Below, piece by piece: positions 1 through 7,990 of a stretch of DNA of 64,000 nt. The stretch is from Corynebacterium sp. (GTDB lineage: Bacteria; Actinomycetota; Actinomycetes; Mycobacteriales; Mycobacteriaceae): positions 1-64,000 of the forward strand of contig NZ_JAUNUG010000011.1 of assembly GCF_030538285.1 (NCBI RefSeq), in the 5' to 3' direction. Each line of letters begins with the position of its first letter. Positions within the stretch are counted from its first letter, which is position 1. The translations under genes and the position numbers were made by a program. The notes under the pieces are model-generated. The model did not search any database. It was not told the DNA's origin and saw nothing but the letters and a program-made list of their open reading frames with translations.

Positions 1-553
1 GGACGAGGCGGAAGGCCTGGCCGCGGGAGGCGCCGTCGACACGCGCGGCCTCCTCCAACTCCCAGGGCAGCTGCCGGAAGAAGGAGACCAGGGTGTAGAT
101 GGTCAACGGCAGTGCGAAGGAGATGTTCGGGATGATCATCGCTCGGTAGGTGCCGATCCACCCCAGGTCACCGAACAGCTGGAACAGCGGGGTGACCAGG
201 GCGATGCCCGGGAACATGGACGCGGCGAGGATGATGCCGGTGACCACGCCCTTGCCTGGGAAGTTCAGCCGGGCCAGGGCGTAGGCGGTGAACACGCCGA
301 CCATGACCGCCAGTGAGGTCGTTGCGACGGAGATGAGCAGCGAGTTGCCGATCGCCCCGAGGAAATCATTGCCCTTATCGGTGGCCAAGGCGTCGGAGAA
401 GTTCTCCAGGGTGACGTGCGTGGGCCACGGGGTGGTGTCGAAGGTGTAGCGCTTGTCACGCAGGGCGACGATGACCATCCAGTAGAAGGGCGCCAGGCCC
501 CAGAACATGATGAACAGCACTCCCAGGTAGTGCCACAGCGTTGCGCGCCTCAT
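1..553 (-). CDS. tusG: Sugar ABC transporter permease, MalG-like (partial)
   Basis: Inner-membrane permease of a CUT1-type sugar importer. The coding sequence starts with ATG at 551-553, overlapping the stop of the upstream permease gene (ATGA), and runs off the left edge of the window, so about 184 codons are seen. The visible part has an N-terminal membrane segment, three or four more hydrophobic segments, and the cytoplasmic EAA loop (EEAARVDGAS, encoded near 23-52) that docks on the ATPase. The gene order ATPase - binding protein - permease - permease matches the Corynebacterium trehalose uptake locus tusK-E-F-G, which is the basis for the symbol. The substrate is inferred from synteny only; maltose or another disaccharide is possible. 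Confidence 0.8.
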   Translation of the reverse strand, partial: MRRATLWHYLGVLFIMFWGLAPFYWMVIVALRDKRYTFDTTPWPTHVTLENFSDALATDKGNDFLGAIGNSLLISVATTSLAVMVGVFTAYALARLNFPGKGVVTGIILAASMFPGIALVTPLFQLFGDLGWIGTYRAMIIPNISFALPLTIYTLVSFFRQLPWELEEAARVDGASRGQAFRLV

Positions 554-1560
554 GCCACGACCTCCTCTTCTTGCATCTTGACCTGTTTACGCTTCTTCGC
601 CCCAGGGATCTTCCTGCCCTTGACGCCGCGTTGCCCGGAGACATCGGCTCCGAGGAAGCGGATCATGATGAACGCCACCGCGAAGATGAGCAGGAAGATG
701 AGCGTCGATAGGGCGGAGGCGGAGTTGAAGTTGTTCTGCCGCATGTCCTCGACCACCAGCTGGGAGATAGTGGCGGTGGGGGAGTTGGAGGACGCGGAGA
801 TCATGATGACCGGCAGGTCGTACATGCGCAGCGCGTCGAGGGTGCGGAACAGCACTGCGACCATGAGCGCCGGCTTGACCAACGGCATCGTGATCTGCCA
901 GAACTGCTGCCAGCGGGAGGCGCCGTCGACACGCGCGGCCTCGTAGACGTCCTTCGGGATCATCTGCAGCCCGGCGAGGATGAGCAGCGCCATGAAGGGG
1001 GCGGTCTTCCACACGTCGGCGATGATGACGGCGGAGCGTGCCGCCCAGGGATCGGTGGTCCACGAGATCGAGGTGTCGAACAGGGAGTTGACGATGCCTC
1101 GGTCAGCGAAGATGAACTGCCACAGCTTCGCGGTGACGGCGGTGGGGATCGCCCACGGGATGAGCACGGCGGCGCGGACGAAGCCGCGGCCGCGGAATTC
1201 CCGGTTCATCACCAGGGCCATGAACATGCCGAGGATGGTTTCCAGGGTGACGGTGACCACCGTGAAGAACAAGGTGATGCGCACCGCCGGCCAGAAGTCG
1301 GTGGCCAGCACACCCGGCGGGCAGGTGGACACGTTACCGGAGGGGGACATGCACCGATTCGACAGCCAGTAGAGGTAGTGGTCGAATCCTGCGAAACCAC
1401 CCTCGACGAACAACCCTGTAGCGGGGTCGAGGGCGCGGTCCGCCTGGAAAGATAAGAAGATCGCCCGCAGAATCGGGTAGCCGATGACGATGGCCAAGAC
1501 GATGAGCGCGGGGGCGATCAGCCAGGCTGCCGAACGCGCCTGACCGGCACGGGTATTCAT
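550..1560 (-). CDS. tusF: Sugar ABC transporter permease, MalF-like
   Basis: A 336-residue membrane permease that would pair with the adjacent MalG-like permease to form the translocation channel. The start is the ATG at 1558-1560 (MNTRAGQARSAAW), preceded by AAAGGAG at good spacing; an upstream in-frame start lacks such a site. A first membrane helix (residues about 13-34) is followed by a periplasmic loop with two cysteines, then the remaining helices and an EAA loop reading YEAARVDGASRWQQF. It is translationally coupled to the next permease by an ATGA overlap. The trehalose assignment comes from gene order, not from the protein itself. Confidence 0.85.
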   Translation of the reverse strand: MNTRAGQARSAAWLIAPALIVLAIVIGYPILRAIFLSFQADRALDPATGLFVEGGFAGFDHYLYWLSNRCMSPSGNVSTCPPGVLATDFWPAVRITLFFTVVTVTLETILGMFMALVMNREFRGRGFVRAAVLIPWAIPTAVTAKLWQFIFADRGIVNSLFDTSISWTTDPWAARSAVIIADVWKTAPFMALLILAGLQMIPKDVYEAARVDGASRWQQFWQITMPLVKPALMVAVLFRTLDALRMYDLPVIMISASSNSPTATISQLVVEDMRQNNFNSASALSTLIFLLIFAVAFIMIRFLGADVSGQRGVKGRKIPGAKKRKQVKMQEEEVVA

Positions 1561-1602
1561 GTGCGGCTCCTTTGAGGAAAGTGTTACTTCACACGAAACC
1601 AC

Positions 1603-1630
1603 AAAAGACCCGCCCGAGGGGGCAGGTCTT
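1603..1630 (-). terminator. Hairpin between tusE and tusF (partial terminator)
   Basis: Read on the minus strand, AAGACC(T)GCCC pairs with GGGC(G)GGTCTT around a short loop and is followed by TTGTGG. It lies between the binding-protein gene and the first permease gene. Such hairpins often cut readthrough so that the binding protein is made in excess over the permeases; that role is inferred. The decamer CTTATCGACG lies just beside it at 1641-1650. Confidence 0.45.
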
Positions 1631-1640
1631 CGTGGTGTTG

Positions 1641-1650
1641 CTTATCGACG
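1641..1650 (+). repeat. CTTATCGACG decamer, intergenic copy (15 copies in window)
   Basis: This is the only non-coding copy of a decamer found 15 times here. Copies reading CTTATCGACG on the plus strand start at 1641, 7772, 12761, 23204, 30396, 32243, 45998, 50211 and 56746. Copies on the minus strand (CGTCGATAAG on the plus strand) start at 8757, 21921, 40332, 47991, 51712 and 55789. Fourteen of the 15 are preceded by G. Coding copies lie in at least four frame or strand contexts (L-I-D, A-Y-R-R, S-V-D-K, T-S-I-S), so one protein motif does not explain them. Function unknown. Confidence 0.7.
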
Positions 1651-1662
1651 CTCGCGCGAGCC

Positions 1663-2970
1663 CTAGTTGGAGGCCTGCTCAATCGCGGCCTTCATGTCGG
1701 CGGTCGCGTCATCGACGGACTTGCCGGCAGTCAGTGCGGCGTAGGCGTTGTCCTGCACGGCCTTGGAGATGGCGGTGTAGAACGGGGAGACCGGACGCGG
1801 TGCGGCGTTCTCCAGGGACTCCTTGAGAGCCGGCAGGTACGGGAACTGCTCGACCAGGGACTCGTCATCGTAGATGGAGGCCAGGACCGGCGGGAAGGAA
1901 GCCTCAGCGAAGGAGGTCTGGTTCTCCTCGTTGATGATGAACTTGATGAAGTCCAGTGCGGTCTGCTTGTTCTCCGAGTTGATGTTGATGCCGTTGTTGT
2001 AGCCACCCAGGGTGGAGACACCGACACCGTCCTTGCCGACCAGCGGCTGGACCTCGAAGTTGCCCGCGATCTCGGAGGTCTCATCCTCGGCGTTGGTGAA
2101 CATGTACGGCCAGTTGATGGCGTACGCGGTGTCCCCGCCGACGAAGGCGAGGTTGGTCTCCTCCTCGGTGGCGGAGGTCGACGCGGAAGCGATGGTGCCG
2201 TTGTCGTAGGCATCAACCAGGGCCTGCAGGCCTTCCTTGGAGGCGTCGGAGTCGACGGTGACCTCGCCGGCGTCGTCGAGCACGGAACCGCCCCAGCCCT
2301 CCATGAAGCCGACGGTGTTGACGGTCAGGCCCTCGTACTGCTTGAGCTGCAGGGTGAGGCAGTCGCCCTCGATGTCGGCGCAGGAGGCCTCGAGCTCGGC
2401 CCAGTTGGACGGGGCCTCCGGGATGATCTCGGTGTTGCGGAACAGCAGCTGGCCGTTGGTGTTCTGCGGCAGCGCGTAGAGGGTGCCGTTGTAGGTGGCG
2501 GAGTCCACGGTGGACTGCAGCAGGTCAGAGGTGTCCACCTCGAGGGCGCCGGTCAGCGGGGCGAGCCACTGGTTGGCGGCGAAGTCGGCGGTCCAGATGA
2601 CATCCAGGGCCATGACGTCGTAGTCGGAGTTGCCGGCCTGCAGGGACTGCACGAGGGTCTCGCGCTGGGCGTCGGCCTCACCGGCGAGCTCGGAGAGGGT
2701 GACCTCCTCGTCCGGGTTGGCGGCGTTCCACTTCTCAATGATCGGGGTGATCTTGTCCGTATCGTTCTTGCCCATCGCGAAGGTGATCGGGCCGCGGCCC
2801 TCCTCCGAGTCAGAGGCCGCCTCGGTGGCGGTGGTGGTGGCCGTGTCGGTGGCGGTGGCCGTGGTGGTCTCGTCGGTGTCGCCGCCGTCGGCACAGCCGG
2901 CGAGGACGACGGTGGAGACGATGGCGATGGCAGCCAGGGAACGGCCCGGGCGCTTCAATGCAATATTCAT
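1663..2970 (-). CDS. tusE: Sugar ABC transporter substrate-binding lipoprotein
   Basis: A 435-residue extracytoplasmic solute-binding lipoprotein of the sugar-binding (MalE/LpqY-like) type. The start at 2968-2970 (MNIALKRPGRS) gives a signal peptide with lipobox LAGC, the lipidated cysteine being residue 26. It is followed by a Thr/Ala/Glu-rich linker (about residues 30-52) that lifts the domain off the membrane. Family-typical stretches include VMALDVIWTADFAANQWLAPL and a C-terminal SPFYTAISKAVQ. It sits between the ATPase and permease genes. The trehalose preference is inferred from the tus gene order. Confidence 0.85.
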   Translation of the reverse strand: MNIALKRPGRSLAAIAIVSTVVLAGCADGGDTDETTTATATDTATTTATEAASDSEEGRGPITFAMGKNDTDKITPIIEKWNAANPDEEVTLSELAGEADAQRETLVQSLQAGNSDYDVMALDVIWTADFAANQWLAPLTGALEVDTSDLLQSTVDSATYNGTLYALPQNTNGQLLFRNTEIIPEAPSNWAELEASCADIEGDCLTLQLKQYEGLTVNTVGFMEGWGGSVLDDAGEVTVDSDASKEGLQALVDAYDNGTIASASTSATEEETNLAFVGGDTAYAINWPYMFTNAEDETSEIAGNFEVQPLVGKDGVGVSTLGGYNNGININSENKQTALDFIKFIINEENQTSFAEASFPPVLASIYDDESLVEQFPYLPALKESLENAAPRPVSPFYTAISKAVQDNAYAALTAGKSVDDATADMKAAIEQASN

Positions 2971-3050
2971 CTGTGGTTCACCTTTCGGGAGCATCGGATG
3001 TCCCTCAATGTAGTGATCCAGGTAATAACGTAGGTGTGATTTGTCCGGGA

Positions 3051-3070
3051 TCACCCCCTGCCGGGGGTGA
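3051..3070 (-). terminator. GC-rich hairpin after tusK
   Basis: A perfect 8-bp inverted repeat (TCACCCCC, loop TGCC, GGGGGTGA) starts 3 bp beyond the tusK stop codon. There is no U-tract on the minus strand (it reads TCCCGGAC), so it may attenuate or protect the mRNA rather than fully terminate. It separates the ATPase gene from the binding-protein gene. Confidence 0.4.
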
Positions 3071-3073
3071 ATC

Positions 3074-4069
3074 TCAGAGGCGGAGGCCGGTTTCGGGGTC
3101 GAAGCGATGCGCGCGTGCCGGATCGAAGGAGAAGGTCACGGCCTCCCCGCGTGCCGGCACCGGCTGATCACCGAGCCGCGCGACCAAGCGCACACCCTCA
3201 CTCGAGGCGTAGACATAGGATTCCGAGCCCAGCTCCTCCACGAGGTCCACCGTTCCGTGCTTGCTCACCCACCCCTGCTTCTCGACGCCGACCTCCATCG
3301 CCTCCGGCCGCACCCCCAAAGTGACACCGTCACCGGGAAACAGGTTCATCGACGGGGAGCCGATGAAACCGGCGACGAACTCGTTGACGGGGGCGTCGTA
3401 AAGCTCCCGCGGCGGAGCGACCTGCTGGAGGATGCCATCCTTGAGCACCGCCACGCGATCCCCCATGGTCATGGCCTCCACCTGATCATGGGTGACATAG
3501 ACGGTGGTGGTGCCCAGGCGGCGCTGCAAGGCAGCCAGCTCCGCGCGGGTCTGCACGCGCAGCTTCGCGTCGAGGTTCGACAGGGGCTCATCCATGAGGA
3601 AGACCTTCGGGTCCCGCACGATCGCCCGCCCCATGGCCACGCGCTGGCGCTGGCCACCGGAGAGATCCTTCGGCTTGCGGTCCAGGAACTCCTCCAGGCC
3701 GAGCATTTCCGCGGCGTTCTGTACCCGCTTATTGATCTCCGCCGAAGGCATCTTCGCCAACTTCAGCGCGAAACCCATGTTCTTCGCCACGCTCAGATGC
3801 GGGTACAGGGCGTAGTTCTGAAACACCATCGCGATGTCCCGGTCACCCGGCTCCACTCCGGTGACGTCCTTGCCATCGATGAGCAGGTGACCGGAGTCCA
3901 CAGGCTCCAGGCCAGCCAACGCACGCAAAGTCGTCGACTTACCGCAGCCCGAGGGGCCCACCAGCACGAGAAACTCACCGTCCGCGATCTCCAGATCCAG
4001 ATCCTGGACCGTCGGGCGCTCAGCGCCAGGGTAGCGGATGGACACCTTGTCAAATGTGACCGTTGCCAT
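3074..4069 (-). CDS. tusK: Sugar ABC transporter ATP-binding protein (MsmK/UgpC type)
   Basis: A 331-residue ATPase that powers the importer encoded by the three following genes. Walker A is GPSGCGKST (residues 38-46), the signature is [14 protein letters not shown], and Walker B is FLMDEP followed by a D-loop SNLDAKLR and the switch histidine in YVTHDQ. A shortened TOBE-like region follows from about residue 235. The protein is somewhat shorter than the usual 360-380 residues. A -10-like TATCGT lies 7 nt before the ATG, so the transcript may be leaderless. Confidence 0.88.
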   Translation of the reverse strand: MATVTFDKVSIRYPGAERPTVQDLDLEIADGEFLVLVGPSGCGKSTTLRALAGLEPVDSGHLLIDGKDVTGVEPGDRDIAMVFQNYALYPHLSVAKNMGFALKLAKMPSAEINKRVQNAAEMLGLEEFLDRKPKDLSGGQRQRVAMGRAIVRDPKVFLMDEPLSNLDAKLRVQTRAELAALQRRLGTTTVYVTHDQVEAMTMGDRVAVLKDGILQQVAPPRELYDAPVNEFVAGFIGSPSMNLFPGDGVTLGVRPEAMEVGVEKQGWVSKHGTVDLVEELGSESYVYASSEGVRLVARLGDQPVPARGEAVTFSFDPARAHRFDPETGLRL

Positions 4070-4403
4070 GTGATTGACGATAACACCGTGGGGTGAAGCA
4101 GGGCCGGAGGTGGCGAGTAAAAGCAGAGGATGGAGCGGTGCACCACATTAGCGCGTCGTGGCGTACCTTTACGCACGTACGGTGCCAAAAGCCCAGGAGA
4201 AGAGGTGGCGGGCACACGCATCGGGGTACGTCAGAACTCGGGGGGGAGCAAAAGTGAGGCCAATCGGCGATGGCAATGGCTCACTTTTGTGCCGGGTTGG
4301 CGTGCACAGTCGCCTGATGTGATGGAGATGGTCGGGCTCATGGACGCGAGTTCAGGAGTTCACCGTCGTCCTTAATACATCAGTCCCGAGGAGAAGATCC
4401 AGG
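4070..4403. other. Intergenic region upstream of tusK with a 10-bp inverted repeat
   Basis: No convincing gene in these 334 bases. The tusK promoter lies at its left end: minus-strand TATCGT at 4077-4082, 7 nt before the tusK ATG. A perfect inverted repeat CAAAAGTGAG (4249-4258) and CTCACTTTTG (4280-4289) with a 21-nt loop lies in the middle; it could be an operator or a hairpin. The rest shows nothing recognisable. Confidence 0.4.
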
Positions 4404-4529
4404 ATGTGTCAGTACTCCACCCGTTGTCCGGTTAAACAACACGGCAGTGCGACCAAGTGTCGCTATTCTGCTGATCGTCCCTACTTGTGGCTCGTTCTGA
4501 TCCTGGTCGGAGCCGTCGTCATGTTCTAA
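4404..4529 (+). CDS. Small Cys-containing single-pass membrane protein (41 aa)
   Basis: A short ORF, ATG at 4404 to TAA at 4527-4529, encoding 41 residues. The N-terminal half has three cysteines (residues 2, 8 and 19) and is basic; the C-terminal part, WLVLILVGAVVMF, is a plausible membrane helix ending at the C-terminus. A GAGGAG sequence lies about 10 nt before the ATG. The family is not recognised. The ORF is too short for coding statistics alone, but the layout (basic head, hydrophobic tail, purine-rich leader) is typical of real small membrane proteins. It could be spurious. Confidence 0.4.
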   Translation: MCQYSTRCPVKQHGSATKCRYSADRPYLWLVLILVGAVVMF

Positions 4530-4613
4530 GCGTCAGCGCCCGCAGGTGAGGCCTGTCGAGCTGCTCTGTTTGTGAGCCTGGGAGTGGCCCGGCAGCCCGC
4601 ACGCAGGCAGCTA

Positions 4614-5261
4614 CTACAGCCGCGCGGTGACCTTCTCCGCGGCGGCGATCTCCTCCAGGCGCTCGGCGTCGACCATCCCGGCGACGACGACTGCCGAGCC
4701 CCCGACCGATAGCGGCGCCAATACGGCCTCCACCAGGCCGTCTTCGGAAGTCCAGCCGGTGGACAGGACGCGCTCGGGGGCGGTGCTTGCGGGCACAACG
4801 TCGATCAGGGCCGGGGCGGGGCCGAAGAAATCATCGCCATAGAAGCGGACGGTGGGGCCGAAGTCGATGGCGCCGGCGGGAAGTTCGAGACCGGATTCGA
4901 CGACGCCACGTCCGAAGGGATCGTCGGTTACTAGGACGATGTCGCGCCCCTGCCCGGCCCAGCGGTCGAATGCGGCGGGGGAGGTGAACACCACGTCGCC
5001 CTCCCCGCTGAAGCCCCAATCAACTTCGGCGGCCAGTGCCCCGAGCACGATCGCCGCGGACTGCCAGCTGACGGGCAGATCGATGATGATGCGGGAGGAG
5101 GAGTCAAGGTCGAGTTCCTCGATGAGCATGTTGCCGACCTTTGCCGCCCAGTTGTCCAGCGTGACGGCGGAGAAGTCGAGGCGGGCGCCGGTTGTTTCGT
5201 TGTAGACGGTCAGGCGCGGGGTCGAGGGGTCGGTCCGAAGCAGGTGTGCGAGAAGCTCCAT
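4614..5261 (-). CDS. TIGR03089-like conserved protein
   Basis: A 215-residue protein resembling the actinobacterial TIGR03089 family, which looks like the N-terminal part of AMP-binding enzymes without the catalytic motifs. Visible features are the start MELLAHLLRTDP, a segment GARLDFSAVTLDNWAAKVGNML, and no ATP-binding signature. Function unknown. In mycobacteria the family member sits next to an LCP gene; here the carotenoid cluster separates it from the LCP gene at 13561. The start ATG (5259-5261) follows minus-strand TACGAT by 8 nt, suggesting a leaderless transcript. Confidence 0.7.
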   Translation of the reverse strand: MELLAHLLRTDPSTPRLTVYNETTGARLDFSAVTLDNWAAKVGNMLIEELDLDSSSRIIIDLPVSWQSAAIVLGALAAEVDWGFSGEGDVVFTSPAAFDRWAGQGRDIVLVTDDPFGRGVVESGLELPAGAIDFGPTVRFYGDDFFGPAPALIDVVPASTAPERVLSTGWTSEDGLVEAVLAPLSVGGSAVVVAGMVDAERLEEIAAAEKVTARL

Positions 5262-5309
5262 GCCGTCCCATCGTAGGCAGAAGGCAGAAAACGTGTCGCA
5301 TGAATACTT

Positions 5310-5334
5310 CGCTATACGTTGATTTCGCGTAGCG
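5310..5334. promoter_or_regulatory. Inverted repeat in the carotenoid operon promoter
   Basis: CGCTATACG (5310-5318) and CGCGTAGCG (5326-5334) form an imperfect inverted repeat (7 of 9 positions) in the gap between the divergent TIGR03089-like gene and the glycosyltransferase-crt operon. A possible -10 (TATACG) lies inside it. It would be a natural operator for a repressor of carotenoid synthesis; known corynebacterial crt repression is by the MarR-type CrtR, whose gene is not in this window. Confidence 0.35.
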
Positions 5335-5380
5335 TAGTTGCCAACCCGCCGAGTTTATGGAGACAAGTAAGGTTCCTCGC

Positions 5381-6154
5381 GTGCCTCGATCCCGCACAAT
5401 CAGCATCGTCATCCCCTGCTTGAACGATGCCTCTTTGCTGCGCCGCTGCCTGGCGTCACTAGCTGCACAGGAGACCGCACCGGATGAGGTCATCGTCGTG
5501 GACAACGGCTCCACTGATGATTCCGCCGAGGTAGCACGTCAGGCTGGCGCGATTGTCCTGGAAGAACCCCGCCGTGGAATCACATGGGCCACCCATTCCG
5601 GTTTTGATGCCGCCAGCGGCGACATTCTCGCGCGCATCGACGCTGATGTCATCGCCCCCGCCGACTACCTCACTCGCCTCCACGCCGCGTGGGACGCCGC
5701 AGAGCGATCCCCGGGCCGCCGGGTCATCGGCGTGACCGGGGTGGCGCGTTTTGAGATCCCGGGTTGGGCCGGGCATCTCGCCAGCACTGCCTACCTCACC
5801 GCCTATCGCCGCAGCGTCGGCTCGGCCTTGGGCCACTATCCGCTGTTCGGCACGAACTATTCGGTGCGCCGCGAGTGGTGGCAGAACGTTAGGGAGCGCC
5901 TGGATTCTTCCGATACCGAATCCCATGAGGACATGCAGATGTCTTTTGAGGTGCGCACGGAGGAGACCGTCTGGTTTCAGCCGGACCTCACCCTCGACAT
6001 GGACGCCCGCGCACTGATGGGAACCCGCCAGATAGTCCGGCGTTTCCGCCGCGGCATGCACACCATCCTGCGTGCCTGGCGTCACCACCCACCTCATCGC
6101 CGACTCGCGGCCCGCGGGCTGCTCGGCGAGCGGGTGCAGCAGGTTCTGGCATGA
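5381..6154 (+). CDS. Family 2 glycosyltransferase at the head of the crt operon
   Basis: A GT-A fold glycosyltransferase of about 257 residues. ISIVIPCLND begins the nucleotide-binding domain, VVDNGSTDDS follows, and ARIDADV supplies the DxD-like metal-binding motif; ESHEDMQMS is the likely acceptor or base region. No membrane helix is obvious. A GTG start at 5381 with AAGTAAGG upstream is preferred; an in-frame ATG at 5357 would add 8 residues but lacks a clear ribosome site. The stop overlaps the crtE start (ATGA), so it is probably co-translated with the carotenoid genes and may glycosylate the carotenoid. That substrate is inference; an envelope lipid is also possible. Confidence 0.75.
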   Translation: MPRSRTISIVIPCLNDASLLRRCLASLAAQETAPDEVIVVDNGSTDDSAEVARQAGAIVLEEPRRGITWATHSGFDAASGDILARIDADVIAPADYLTRLHAAWDAAERSPGRRVIGVTGVARFEIPGWAGHLASTAYLTAYRRSVGSALGHYPLFGTNYSVRREWWQNVRERLDSSDTESHEDMQMSFEVRTEETVWFQPDLTLDMDARALMGTRQIVRRFRRGMHTILRAWRHHPPHRRLAARGLLGERVQQVLA

Positions 6155-7110
6155 ACCTCGAGGACCGTGTCGCCGGCAGCATGGCGCTGCTCAATGACTA
6201 CGTGGCGCACATAAGCACGCTCGCCCCGAGCAGCTCCCGCCTGCTGGAGCACGCCAACCAGGGGGTGGCTACCTTCGCGCTGGGCGGTAAGCATCTGCGG
6301 GCCCGGCTGGTGCACATCTCTGCCGGTCAGGTGACGGGCGCGCAGCTGCAGGCCGCGACGGTGTTCGGTGCGTGCGTCGACATGATCCACGGGGCGTTTC
6401 TCATCCACGACGACATCATCGACCGCGATGACACCCGCCGCGGACACCCCACCGTCCACGCCGCCGTCCGCGATGAGTTCGACAACGCGCACCTGGGCAC
6501 CTCCATCGCCATCACCGCCGGTGACTTGGGGCTCAATAGTGCGATCGGAATTCTCATCAACTCCGACCTCGATGACACTCTGGTGCGTCGGGCCTTGAGC
6601 ATCCTCAACTCCGCTGCGCAGCAGACCATCGTCGGGGAGATCCTCGATATCGCGCACTCGGTGGCGGATAATCCTGATCCCGAGCTCGTGCGCCTGAGCA
6701 ACCACCTCAAGACCGCGGATTACAGCTTCGGGGCGCCCCTGAAACTGGGGGCACTGGCGGCGGGCCGTGACCCCGCCCCCATGGAGCCCATCGCCCGGGA
6801 GCTGGGCCGCGCATACCAGGCTGCCGACGATATCGCGGGCACGATCGGACAGTCCGTGGAGACCGGGAAGCTCGCTGGCGGCGATGTCCTTCACGGGCGT
6901 GCGACCCTCATGACGATGCGTATGGAGGCCGGTGCTGACACCGATCCCCTCCGCCTGGCAGAGGTCGCGGCCGCTGTGGTGGGGGAGGGGCAGGCCCATC
7001 TGGATGTGGCGCGAACCCTCATTGACAAGGCAGTGCTGGAACCCGGGATCAGGGATGATCTGCATGTTGTGACCGACCGGATCGAAGGGATGCTGCGTAC
7101 TTATGCCTGA
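6151..7110 (+). CDS. crtE: Geranylgeranyl diphosphate synthase
   Basis: A 319-residue trans-prenyltransferase that extends allylic diphosphates with IPP to GGPP, the precursor of phytoene. The first Asp-rich motif is IHDDIIDRDDTRRGHPT (about residues 87-103); the second is the reduced YQAADDIAGTIG. The start ATG overlaps the stop of the glycosyltransferase, and the 3' end overlaps crtB by 8 nt. It is first in the canonical crtE-B-I-Ye-Yf-Eb order. An MmpL-type gene found between crtE and crtB in C. glutamicum is absent here. Confidence 0.9.
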   Translation: MNLEDRVAGSMALLNDYVAHISTLAPSSSRLLEHANQGVATFALGGKHLRARLVHISAGQVTGAQLQAATVFGACVDMIHGAFLIHDDIIDRDDTRRGHPTVHAAVRDEFDNAHLGTSIAITAGDLGLNSAIGILINSDLDDTLVRRALSILNSAAQQTIVGEILDIAHSVADNPDPELVRLSNHLKTADYSFGAPLKLGALAAGRDPAPMEPIARELGRAYQAADDIAGTIGQSVETGKLAGGDVLHGRATLMTMRMEAGADTDPLRLAEVAAAVVGEGQAHLDVARTLIDKAVLEPGIRDDLHVVTDRIEGMLRTYA

Positions 7111-7990
7111 GTTCGATTACCTCCGCCGCTATGACCGCATGGCGGTGCGCGCGGCGCATAAGGTCATCTCCTCCTATTCCACGAGTTTTTCCCTGGCGAC
7201 GGGGCTGTTGTCCCCGAGCGTGCGGCGTGACATCCGCAACCTTTACGCCATGGTGCGTATCGCCGATGAGATCGTCGACGGCACCGTCGAGGCTGCCGGT
7301 GTCAGCCACACCGAATGCGAGCAGCTGCTCGACGATTACGAGGCCGCCGTCCTCGCCGCCCCACAGCACCGCTTCCACGTTGACCCGGTGTTGCACGCCT
7401 ATGCGCAGACGGCGCGGCGTTGTGATTTCGACCCCGCGCACGTGCGCGCATTCTTCTCCTCCATGCGCCGCGATCTCAATCAGTCCAGCCACGACCAGGG
7501 CAGTTTCGAGGATTACGTCTACGGTTCGGCCGAGGTCATCGGCCTGCTGTGCCTGCAGGCCTTCCTCGTGGACCACCCGGTGTCGGATGCGGAGCGCGCG
7601 CGCCTGGAGGCCGGCGCCCGCTCCCTGGGCTCGGCGTTCCAGAAGGTCAACTTCCTCCGTGACCTGCACGAGGATGCCAGCGTGCTGGGACGCAGCTATT
7701 TCCCCGGAGTCGATATCACTTCACTCACGGAGGGCGATAAGGCCCGGCTCGTCGCCGAGATCAGAAGCGAGCTTATCGACGCCCGCTCCGTCATCCCCCT
7801 CCTCCCACCGACAGCGCGCGCCGGGGTCCTGGCCGCCACCAACCTCTTCGCCGAGCTCAATGAGCGTATCGACGCCACCCCCGCCGCCGAGCTACTCACC
7901 CGGCGCATCAGCGTGCCCCGGCGGACCAAGGCCGCGATCCTGGCGAAGGCCGTGGCCCGCTCCTCCCGTATGAAAGAAGGACGTTCATGA
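7103..7990 (+). CDS. crtB: Phytoene synthase
   Basis: A 295-residue squalene/phytoene synthase that condenses two GGPP molecules to phytoene. The two Asp-rich substrate motifs are visible as VRIADEIVD (about residues 49-57) and FLRDLHED (about 184-191). The ATG lies inside the end of crtE and the stop overlaps crtI (ATGA), indicating translational coupling. One CTTATCGACG decamer lies in the gene at 7772, read as L-I-D-A. Confidence 0.93.
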   Translation: MPEFDYLRRYDRMAVRAAHKVISSYSTSFSLATGLLSPSVRRDIRNLYAMVRIADEIVDGTVEAAGVSHTECEQLLDDYEAAVLAAPQHRFHVDPVLHAYAQTARRCDFDPAHVRAFFSSMRRDLNQSSHDQGSFEDYVYGSAEVIGLLCLQAFLVDHPVSDAERARLEAGARSLGSAFQKVNFLRDLHEDASVLGRSYFPGVDITSLTEGDKARLVAEIRSELIDARSVIPLLPPTARAGVLAATNLFAELNERIDATPAAELLTRRISVPRRTKAAILAKAVARSSRMKEGRS

